Shown: positions 48,148-60,100 of the stretch, in pieces | Layout: every line of letters begins with the position of its first letter | Position numbering within the stretch: position 1 is the first letter of the stretch | Assembly: GCA_033675265.1 (NCBI GenBank) | Contig: JAUJYZ010001566.1 | Coordinates: 95,001 to 159,000, forward strand | DNA: 64,000 bases | Source of the DNA: Actinostola sp. cb2023 | Taxonomy: Eukaryota > Cnidaria > Anthozoa > Actiniaria > Actinostolidae | Direction of reading: 5' to 3' | Translations under genes and position numbers: made by a program | Notes under the pieces: model-generated | Seen by the model: only the letters and a program-made list of their open reading frames with translations | Told to the model about the DNA's origin: nothing | Databases searched by the model: none

Positions 48148-51100
48148 TTATGATGATACTAATGACTTGGATAACACTGAATCGTCACCCAACAGGGAAC
48201 AGAGATCCTTTAATCTTTGTTGCATGGCAGGAACACCTGCCAACTGAGATTCAAGTGTTTGTTTCTCTTCATTTAGAGTCAGTCTTGTTGCTGTATTAAG
48301 CTGCTCCCACTTCCATCCACCTTCACCATCAAACTGTAACAAATGAGTGTGATATTTCCTGCAAAAAGTCAAAATACACAACAATTATAATAATATTTAG
48401 TTACACTGTCTGTGCAAATTCATGTTTTCAAAACAAACACGACTGTTCTTTACATAAACAAAAAAGAAGATATATGCCAAAATGGAAAAGAACTGGTCGA
48501 TTATAAAATTCTAAGCCTAGAAATATATAATACGTGTATACTGTAAAGTAACGTGTGCTCTGATTGGTTAGCTACTATGTTTGTGAGGCTACTTAAAACT
48601 TAAATGTATGTAAATACACCTGGTTGCTCGACAAGTTACTTGACAACAATTTTCAACCAGTCATAAGCAAAGAAAGAAAAGAATTTACAAAGTTGATGTT
48701 GAAATTAATTTTAGGATTTCCTATTCTGATAAATTTCAATAGGAAATAGTGTAAAATATTCTGCAGCATATTTCACTGAACAAGCTAGACCAACATTCTG
48801 AAGAAAAGAAACCCAGTACGCGTGGCAATCAGTAGCTACTCACCACAATGATGGTCGATGTGATATACTTAAAAGGGTAATCCCACAATCCTTAGCTGCC
48901 TGAAATATGCTTCCTTCGACATCAATGCTTACAGCACTAGTGCATTCATCAAGAAGGGCAAACTGAGGCCTGAAATGATATTATATTTATTGTTTATTTG
49001 TTAACTTACTTATTGATCCATTACTCACCTGTGATAGAATAGTCTAGCCATACCCATTTTTTGCTTCTCTCCTCCAGAAAAGACATCTTTCCATTCTTTG
49101 ACAGTGTCCCATCCTAAAAGAATAATAAAATTGGATGTTCTTGTGGACAATAAAATCATAAACCAACATTGTTGCCAACTGTTAGCATATCAATAGACAA
49201 TGGTATGGAGGGTAGGTGACACAATTTGCAATAAGGCAACAGCAAGCAAAGCAAGGAAGAAGGTAACCATGGCAACCTGATTACAGGTCAACCCGTCACC
49301 TGCCATGATTGCTCGTAAGACCCTTCTCAGCTTTCTAACGAAAAAATCGAAGGATCTGGTAAGAGATAAACCGGAAGACCCAGATTCTAGGTCGTCAGAT
49401 ATGCACATGCTCAATACATGTATTTTCTAATTCAACTGAAGTGTAGATGAATGTTTGTTAGAGCATTGACGAGAACTTCGCTGAAGTCCACCATTTTGTC
49501 ACTGGGACTTAGAAAATATTGAGCATGCGCATATCTGATGACCTAGAATCTGGGTCTTCCGGTTTGTCTCTTACCCTTCGATGTTTCATTAGAAAGCTGA
49601 GATTAGGGTCTGGGTATGAGAATGCAAAAACAATAACTTAACAATCTTACTCTGTTAGACCCATAGAGGATCAATTGCAAATAATACTATTAAGCTCCCT
49701 GTTGACATTCATTATATAGTGATTTGCGATACATTCCAAAGAATGCCACAAAGCAATCAAATTCAGAATTAAAAATGTCAACATAAATTCAGTCAAGTCT
49801 AGCTGCAGCAAGACATCATATTCAACAGCTAATTTGATAAAACTCATTAATAGTGCATGAGCAATTATTGGTCCAACCAGGTTTGTCCAATAGGTCACAT
49901 GCATGGATCTTTATACCCCGACAAAACACTGATTAATAAAATATCAGTTTTATAAAGACACTGATGTTTTAAAGATACTGATGTTCGGTTAAAATCAGCG
50001 TCTTTGAGCTAATTTGAACTCCACGCCACTGTAGTTGCCTCGGTAGCTCAGTGAGTAGAGCACCTGTCATGAAATCGGGGTGTCATGGGTTCGAATCCCA
50101 CTCGACGCGTCTGATTTTTTCCGAACATTTGTTCTGTCTATACTCATCATAGTTTCTATATCAAGATGTTTTATTATTAGTCATGTGATAAAGACTGATT
50201 ACCTGTAACACAGGTCATGCAAAGGACTCAATTAGTGTCAGATCACTGACCTTTGCATAGCACCGACATAGTTTTGAGAATCCTTACAGCTTTCTACTTA
50301 TGCAAGACCTCTGTCGAATGTGGGATGTGTATCCAGTGCATGACATTGATAAGTACCTTCACAAGAAAGTGTTGTGATTTTCTAGCATTATTCACTTAGA
50401 ATTTATGTAATACTGTTTTAGATAAAGGTAATTTGGGATGGAGTTTTAGAAATCATTTATAATAAAGATCCCCACCTACAGCTCGGATCTTTATACAATG
50501 TATGCCGATAAAATACGGTCTCTTGTTTTATTAAACATTATAAATAATTAATAATTATATGTATAAAGTCTTCTGAAGTGAAATAAAACTGAACTTGTAC
50601 TTGAACTTATGTTATAACAACCCACCAACCGTTAGCTGGTTGTTTAAGAGTTAGTGGGTTGTGTAAGGGTTAGCTGGTTGTTTAAGGGTTAGCTGGTTGT
50701 GTAAGGGTTAGCTGGTTGTTTAAGAGTTAGTGGGTTGTGTAAGTGTTAGTGGGTTGTGAAAGGGTTAGTGGGTTGTGTAAGTGTTAGTAGGTTGTGTAAG
50801 GGTTAGCTGGTTGTGTAAGGGTTAGCTGGTTGTGTAAGGGTTAGCTGGTTGTTTAAGAGTTAGTGGGTTGTGTAAGGGTTAGTGGGTTGTTTAAGAGTTA
50901 GTGGGTTGTGTAAGGGTTAGCTGGTTGTTTAAGGGTTAGCTGGTTGTGTAAGGGTTAGTGGGTTGTTTAAGAGTTAGTGGGTTGTGTAAGGGTTAGCTGG
51001 TTGTTTAAGGGTTAGCTGGTTGTGTAAGGGTTAGCTGGTTGTGTAAGTGTTAGCTGGTTGTGTAAGGGTTAGCTGGTTGTGTAAGAGTTAGTGGGTTGTG

Positions 51101-54100
51101 TAAGTGTTAGTAGGTTGTGTAAGGGTTAGCTGGTTGTGTAAGGGTTAGCTGGTTGTGTAAGGGTTAGCTGGTTGTGTAAGTGTTAGCTGGTTGTGTAAGG
51201 GTTAGCTGGTTGTGTAAGAGTTAGTGGGTTGTGTAAGTGTTAGTAGGTTGTGTAAGGGTTAGCTGGTTGTGTAAGTGTTAGTAGGTTGTGTAAGGGTTAG
51301 CTGGTTGTGTAAGGGTTAGCTGGTTGTGTAAGAGTTAGTGGGTTGTTTAAGTGTTAGTGGGTTGTGTAAGCGTTAGTGGGTTGTGTAAGTGTTAGTGGGT
51401 TGTGTAAGGGTTAGTGGGTTGTTTAAGAGTTAGTGGGTTGTGTAAGGGTTAGCTGGTTGTTTAAGATTTAGTGGGTTGTGTAAGTGTTAGCTGGTTGTTT
51501 AAGGTTTAGCTGGTTGTGTAAGGGTTAGTGGGTTGTGTAAGTGTTAGTGGGTTGTTTAAGTGTTAGCTGGTTGTGTAAGGGTTAGCTGGTTGTGTAAGAG
51601 TTAGTGGGTTCTGTAAGGGTTAGCTGGTTGTGTAAGAGTTAGTGGGTTGTGTAAGTGTTAGTAGGTTGTGTAAGGGTTAGTTGGGTTTGTTTAAGTGTTA
51701 GTGGGTTGTGTAAGCGTTAGTGGGTTGTGTAAGTGTTAGTGGGTTGTTTAAGAGTTAGTGGGTTGTGTAAGGGTTAGTGGGTTGTTTAAGAGTTAGTGGG
51801 TTGTGTAAGGGTTAGAGTTAGTGGGTTGTGTAAGTGTTAGCTGGTTGTTTAAGGGTTAGCTGGTTGTGTAAGGGTTAGTGGGTTGTGTAAGTGTTAGTGG
51901 GTTGTGAAAGGGTTAGCTGGTTGTGTAAGAGTTAGTGGGTTGTGTAGTGTGTAAGTGTTAGTAGGTTGTGTAAGGGTTAGCTGGTTGTGTAAGGGTTAGC
52001 TGGTTGTGTAAGGGTTAGCTGGTTGTTTAAGAGTTAGTGGGTTGTGTAAGGGTTAGTGGGTTGTTTAAGAGTTAGTGGGTTGTGTAAGGGTTAGCTGGTT
52101 GTTTAAGGGTTAGCTGGTTGTGTAAGGGTTAGCTGGTTGTGTAAGGGTTAGCTGGTTGTGTAAGAGTTAGTGGGTTGTGTAAGTGTTAGTAGGTTGTGTA
52201 AGGGTTAGTGGGTTGTTTAAGTGTTAGTGGGTTGTGTAAGCGTTAGTGGGTTGTGTAAGTGTTAGTGGGTTGTGTAAGGGTTAGTGGGTTGTTTAAGAGT
52301 TAGTGGGTTGTGTAAGGGTTAGCTGGTTGTTTAAGATTTAGTGGGTTGTGTAAGTGTTAGCTGGTTGTTTAAGGTTTAGCTGGTTGTGTAAGGGTTAGTG
52401 GGTTGTGTAAGTGTTAGTGGGTTGTTTAAGTGTTAGCTGGTTGTGTAAGGGTTAGCTGGTTGTGTAAGAGTTAGTGGGTTCTGTAAGGGTTAGCTGGTTG
52501 TGTAAGAGTTAGTGGGTTGTGTAAGTGTTAGTAGGTTGTGTAAGGGTTAGTGGGTTGTTTAAGTGTTAGTGGGTTGTGTAAGCGTTAGTGGGTTGTGTAA
52601 GTGTTAGTGGGTTGTTTAAGAGTTAGTGGGTTGTGTAAGGGTTAGTGGGTTGTTTAAGAGTTAGTGGGTTGTGTAAGGGTTAGAGTTAGTGGGTTGTGTA
52701 AGTGTTAGCTGGTTGTTTAAGGGTTAGCTGGTTGTGTAAGGGTTAGTGGGTTGTGTAAGTGTTAGTGGGTTGTTTAAGTGTTAGCTGGTTGTTTAAGTGT
52801 TAGTGGGTTGTGTAAGTGTTAGCTGGTTGTGTAAGGGTTAGTTGGTTGTGTAAGGGTTAGCTGGTTGTGTAAGGGTTAGCTGGTTGTTTAAGGGTTAGTG
52901 GGTTGTGTAAGTGTTAGTGGGTTGTGTAAGTGTTAGTGGGTTGTTTAAGTGTTTGCTGGTTGTTTAAGGGTTAGTGGGTTGTTTAAGGGTTAGCGGGTTG
53001 TTTGAACTCAATGAATTTTATATACATAGAATTTTATTTCCATTGTTTTACACACGACCCCACAAGCTTTTCAGCTTTAATCCTAATCGTGTATAAATAA
53101 AGTTATTGTATTGTATTGTATTGTATTGTATGAAAATGCTGGAACTCCTGCCAATGGAAACGAGAAAGTGCATCAGCAACATAATTTTATACACCGTTAA
53201 TCCCTGTGCCATTCACCAAGGAACTATCTCCACCACTGCAAATCTATTCTAGATGGAATTCTCTATGAATGGGGTGATCTCTTCTATGGAAGCACCTCAA
53301 TCATCCTTCTGATAAATGTCCTACCAGGCCAAACAACTTTGGCTGCATGAGGTGCCCAATTAGAGATTGTAATTGCTGCCTATTACACCAGCACCAAGAC
53401 TTCCATAACGCAATCAGTCTTTGGAGAGCAACCAACTTGTCAGATGGGAGGCAAGCTAAGTTGAGATGAATGCCAAGTAGCACGAGGGAAGAAGATGGGC
53501 CCTCACATTTTTTGGAGTGAAGTGGCAGGCTCAATGTCTTGCATACTGCTAGTGCCTTGGCTAAGTTCTGCTCACAGATGGAGCTGCCCAGGGGAACAGC
53601 AGAGATGAAGTCATCACAGTAGTGAACTAAGTCCGATATGCCATGGTTATTAACTAAAATCCATTCCACCATATCTGCCACAACAACAACAACAACAACA
53701 ATAATTTTTTACTACCTAACATTTTTTCTATTTTTACAATTATTATTTTTCAATTTAACTAAAATAAGGTAAATGTTACTCAGGGTAACTGATAAGCTAA
53801 TCTAGCTGAGTAACAATATAAATATAGAATTGGTTGTGTTTAGTCAGAACAGATACAAAATTGACATAAAACTATGAGGAAAAACAGGAAACACAATACA
53901 ATACAATACAATAACTTTTATTTAAACACGATATTATTCAAAGCTAAAGCTTGTGGGGTCATGTGGAACAGAATTTTTTTTTTTAAACACACGAAGGGTG
54001 TACAACAACAAGGGACGTTAACAAGGTACCAAGAGTTAAAATTGACATAACACTGGCCATGCCATTGGAGACCCAAAAGAAAATGATCTTTGGGATGGAC

Positions 54101-57100
54101 CGGCACATTTCGATATATATGCTGCTTCAACTTTGCCATGAGTGCACCATACTGAGCCACCATGCTAATGATATCATCCACCCTTATGTAATGTACAGTA
54201 AAATCATCAGTGTCAATGCCATCGTTCACACTAAGACCCACCAGGGATAGCAAGTCCACAATAAGCCGCCATTTCCCTGATTGATCCTTTTAGGGGATGA
54301 CCCCAAAACTACTGAACCCAAGCATGCTGATAGGCAGACAGTTTGTTATGCTTGGCTGATTTTAAATTGTGTGAATGCTGGAAGCCTAGTCTGAACCCCT
54401 CGCGAAACCCCTCCAGAACGTATGAAACACAGGACTTATCAGATGGTCATGGATACAGGACTTATTAGGCTGGCCTTTGAGCTCAGCGGCGAAGTGGTCC
54501 ACAGACAAGAGCATGACTTTAGAAACAGGCAGGAGACAAGCACACACAAATAATAATAAAATTGTCACACACAACTATACTTCTATGCAATTAAGAGCGA
54601 CTGTCCATAATTTTCGACTAAAGTGTGCAGAACGGAAAATTCGAATTCCTTCAAATTTAGTCAGAATGTAGGCCTAGGTGAACTCGTTATGCTGTGTAAG
54701 TGTTATTTGAATCGGGTAATTATATTAGGAGAACGGTGCCGATATTCGATTTTTGGGATCACTTCCGGTTTTGAGAGGCGATTTTACGGTACTCGTAAAA
54801 CCAACAATAACAAATAATTTCCTAACTTTCGATGAACAAATGATATCATTTCGGGAAATTGAGATAATGTCTAACATTTGTTCGTGTTTATCGAAGATCT
54901 TTAACAAAAAATAAATATTTTATCGATTTTCAAATTATTTTCACATTTTTAGCGTTTTTTCAAAGGTTATATTGACAGGCTAATATCTCCACTGGTACAT
55001 CGATCCAAATATAGAAAGTATACCTCAGCCAATGAATACTATTTCGTCTTGTAATATGTCGAATAAAATTCTTGGGCAACTCACAAATTGAAATTCTAGA
55101 AGACGAAATGTAACCCCCATTTATGCGAAAAAAACACGACTTTGGAGGTCACGCTTGGGCAAAAGACAATTATTTAGTTAGTTAAACCGTTCAATGTATT
55201 GGAAATAAATTCAATCAGACCAAAGCGAATACTTGTATTGACATTTTGAAAGCGTTTCAAAGCATTGTGAGAAAAGACGAAACTTTTAGAAAAAATGGGG
55301 GCAAATGGCAGAACCGGACAAAAATCGAGATTTCAACTGGTATCAGTCGTAACACAGGAACCCCAAGATTAGTGTTGCTGCTCGCCTGGCGGCTCGCAGC
55401 AATAATTTTGTTAGATATTAATCTTGTTTGTTTGTTATTTTAATGTGATAACCAGTTCATGTATTAACGGTTACACGATGTAAAACGTGGAGTCAAATCA
55501 TATTCTCATCTTTTTAGTGCCCAATGGGTTTGCAGAGGGTTTATTACGAATTTGTTCAGTTGTCTCTTCCACAAACCTGAGTTACAAGGATGATAACTTT
55601 AGTATAATTACCCTGTTAACTCGAACCCCCGCTAACTACTGTACACCCTAAACAACAACAACTGTTTATTTATACTCTGATGTTGTTTAAATGATAAATA
55701 TATGCGGGCTGGCGCTTGCTTGGTCAACGTGTTAAAAATAGTCAGCATACTATCAGATTAAAGTTTGAGCGGAAAACTAACCAGGATCGGAAATAATCAA
55801 TCTTTCATGTATCCTTGTCTTCTTTCTATTCTTTATACCTGCTCTTGCAAGGGCGGATACCGGGGATGGTTCCAGTGGGTCAGGACCCCTCATTCGTTCC
55901 TTTTTTTTCCAGCATGCATTCGGCGATGCGAATTACAATTAATTATAGCTAATTATACTAAAGTTATCATCCTTGTAACTCAGGTTTGTGGAAGAGACAA
56001 CTGAACAAATTCGTAATAAACCCTCTGCAAACCCATTGGGCACTAAAAAGATGAGAATATGATTTGACTCCACGTTTTACATCGTGTAACCGTTAATACA
56101 TGAACTGGTTATCACATTAAAATAACAAACAAACAAGATTAATATCTAACAAAATTATTGCTGCGAGCCGCCAGGCGAGCAGCAACACTAATCTTGGGGT
56201 TCCTGTGTTACGACTGATACCAGTTGAAATCTCGATTTTTGTCCGGTTCTGCCATTTGCCCCCATTTTTTCTAAAAGTTTCGTCTTTTCTCACAATGCTT
56301 TGAAACGCTTTCAAAATGTCAATACAAGTATTCGCTTTGGTCTGATTGAATTTATTTCCAATACATTGAACGGTTTAACTAACTAAATAATTGTCTTTTG
56401 CCCAAGCGTGACCTCCAAAGTCGTGTTTTTTTCGCATAAATGGGGGTTACATTTCGTCTTCTAGAATTTCAATTTGTGAGTTGCCCAAGAATTTTATTCG
56501 ACATATTACAAGACGAAATAGTATTCATTGGCTGAGGTATACTTTCTATATTTGGATCGATGTACCAGTGGAGATATTAGCCTGTCAATATAACCTTTGA
56601 AAAAACGCTAAAAATGTGAAAATAATTTGAAAATCGATAAAATATTTATTTTTTGTTAAAGATCTTCGATAAACACGAACAAATGTTAGACATTATCTCA
56701 ATTTCCCGAAATGATATCATTTGTTCATCGAAAGTTAGGAAATTATTTGTTATTGTTGGTTTTACGAGTACCGTAAAATCGCCTCTCAAAACCGGAAGTG
56801 ATCCCAAAAATCGAATATCGGCACCGTTCTCCTAATATAATTACCCGATTCAAATAACACTTACACAGCATAACGAGTTCACCTAGGCCTACATTCTGAC
56901 TAAATTTGAAGGAATTCGAATTTTCCGTTCTGCACTCTTTAGTCGAAAATTATGGACAGTCGCTCTTAATAACTAATAAACCTGTGCCATCAGAGTCAAC
57001 ATGTCAGTTAAATGTTGTGTTATGACGATCGAACCGCAATAACGATCGTTAACCGCAATTGCGCTTCACCGCAATTGCCCCTAACCGCAATTGCCCCTAA

Positions 57101-60100
57101 CCGCAATTGCCCCTAACCGCAATTCCGTTTAGACCAAACGCAATTGTGTTTGGCCTAACCGCAATCTTGTTTATCCACAATTGAGGTGCAATTGCGGCTG
57201 TAGTGACCAAACGCAATTGCGGTTGTTCGAGGCACAATTGCGTTTGGGGTACCGCGGTAACGCAAGTGCAATTGCGCCGCAACGCAGGAAAAACTTTTGG
57301 GCTGTACTGTAGTCGGGCTTCCTGTGGAAGACCCGACTCTAAAAATGAGATTCGTTCCTATTCTTCTTAGGCTTCAAATCACAAACTGGGTTCTACAGCG
57401 CATGCGCCCTGTGATGGCCACTCAGATAATTACCGAAGGCTCTGATCAACACGAGACATTCTTCACAAACAAATATTGCTCAAAACAACTCAAATATCGT
57501 TCAAATAGTTAAATGATGAAATAATGGGGATCAAAGCAAAATGCGAGAAGTTAGAAGATAAATATGCTATCAAACACAAGATTGAAATCTAAACGAAGTC
57601 AAATGTCTTCTATACTTTGTACCACTGTAATTGTGTGTTGTGGTAAGCTTATAACACTGATAGATCTTTATTTTGCTGAATTTTGAAATTGTTGTAAGTA
57701 AATCACTGATTTGAATGCCCAGAATCGGCAGGAAATATTGTGCATGATTGTTCGAGAGTCACCATATTGGATCACGCTGCGATGTCTAGTTTTATATTTA
57801 TATTTGTATTTGGTATGGATAAGCTTATATTTATGGCACCAAATAAACTATTGTCATTGTCATTTCTATGATTCGCTGAGTTTGTGAAATCGATTTTACA
57901 AAGAAAGCATGTTCTACCGAGTCATCCATAATCACCAAAGGCTCTAAACAACATGGTTTCTTCACAAACCTTGTTAGCAGTTGGAGGAAGGTTACAGCTA
58001 GTATGTCGTATTGTTTTCAAAACAAGACGCTCATTGAGCGTTCACTCGTGCCCTGGTGCAATTGCGTTCTGAAATGAAGTTCATAATGAGAGACGCATGG
58101 GCACCAACATACAATGTAAACAAGAGCGACTATTTGACCCGTTTGAGCATATAATTACTTCAGTACGTGTATAGTGTTAGTAATGTAGTTTGTAAGGTTG
58201 TCTCAAGCGTAAAAAGACTCAGAAAAAATGTTATAGTATACTATAGTGTATAGTGTTATTGAAGCCTTTGTAAGCTTAAATATCTTAAACAAAAACAAAC
58301 GATGGAAGTTATCAGAATTATCTGACCCGATGCAACCTCAAGACGTACCGAATATGTCTGATTGGAGATGTTTATCTATGACTCACCGACAAAGTCTCCC
58401 TCGTCACTCAACTGTCATTGTCATTGTCATAACGTTTGGTATGGCCGGCCTGTGGACCAATATTCAGTATTCCGAGCTATAGACTAGCCTGCGGAGGAGG
58501 CTAACTTTCGGAACTTTACAGTATATCAGTAAAAACGTTAATAGCCCGACTTCACGCTACTAGAGCGTCTTGTTACAATCACAAATGCTGTAACTTAATA
58601 CTGTAACTGTAACACAGAGACAATCAGAACCTCTGATATGAGCACATAATACATTAAGCTAAGAATACTTCTTGATGAACAAAACAAGTAACAACATTAA
58701 AGTGCCTATGAAACGAAAAAACAGAACCAATTTTCACTTGCTACTACAATAGTTTAGTAATTTGCTTGTTTTAACATGGCATCAATAAAAAGTGAATTGA
58801 ACTTCAGGAACATTTTTTATTTTCGCACTCGAACTTGGGCATTTTGGGTTTCAAAGTGCGGCAATTCCCGCTCGGTCTAACTACATGTATAAAAATGTGA
58901 TGAGTTGTGCACAACAAAGGCATGCAAACCTCTTGACGTCACCGAGCCATTGTCAAGGGCAGAGTCTCAAAGTCGATGTTTAAATACAGCAAAATTAATG
59001 TTCAGAGAAAGACCAAACAACAATAATGTACAATAAAACAAGGATCAACATTTTCGTTTCATGGGCACTTTAAACAAAGGCTACAGTCACAACTAGCGCC
59101 TTTTGGCTTTGGTATCCTCCCATGATCAGACTGGAGAACAGGATCTACGCTGATCTAGAGGAGGACAATCTGGTGCCCTGAGTGGGCTACTGCATCTGTG
59201 GGCATACAGGTGGAATATGGGGAAGCACACTGGCCATGATTCCATGACTGGAGAACAGGATCTACACTGATCTAGAGGAGGACAATCTGGTGCCCTGAGT
59301 GGGCTACTGCATCTGTGGGCATACAGGTGGAATATGGGGAAGCACACTGGCCATGATTCCATGACTGGAGAACAGGATCTACACTGATCTAGAGGAGGAC
59401 AATCTGGTGCCCTGAGTGGGCTACTGCATCTGTGGGCATACAGGTGGAATATGGGGAAGCACACTGGCCATGATTCCATGACTGGAGAACAGGATCTACA
59501 CTGATCTAGAGGAGGACAATCTGGTGCCCTGAGTGGGCTACTGCATCTGTGGGCATACAGGTGGAATATGGGGAAGCACACTGGCCATGATTCCATGACT
59601 GGAGAACAGGATCTACACTGATCTAGAGGAGGACAATCTGGTGCCCTGAGTGGGCTACTGCATCTGTGGGCATACAGGTGGAATATGGGGAAGCACACTG
59701 GCCATGATTCCATGACTGGAGAACAGGATCTACACTGATCTAGAGGAGGACAATCTGGTGCCCTGAGTGGGCTACTGCATCTGTGGGCATACAGGTGGAA
59801 TATGGGGAAGCACACTGGCCATGATTCCATGACTGGAGAACAGGATCTACACTGATCTAGAGGAGGACAATCTGGTGCCCTGAGTGGGCTACTGCATCTG
59901 TGGGCATACAGGTGGAATATGGGGAAGCACACTGGCCATGATTCCATGACTGGAGAACAGGATCTACACTGATCTAGAGGAGGACAATCTGGTGCCCTGA
60001 GTGGGCTACTGCATCTGTGGGCATACAGGTGGAATATGGGGAAGCACACTGGCCATGATTCCATGACTGGAGAACAGGATCTACACTGATCTAGAGGAGG

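Noticed and set aside
50625..53005. Chromosome end or true telomere
   Set aside because: The unit is 19 bp with variable bases, lies inside an intron of a conserved gene and is flanked by single-copy exons.
55246..56314. Two identical 65-codon frames on opposite strands as a gene pair
   Set aside because: They are mirror images produced by the inverted arms of the foldback element and match no family I know.
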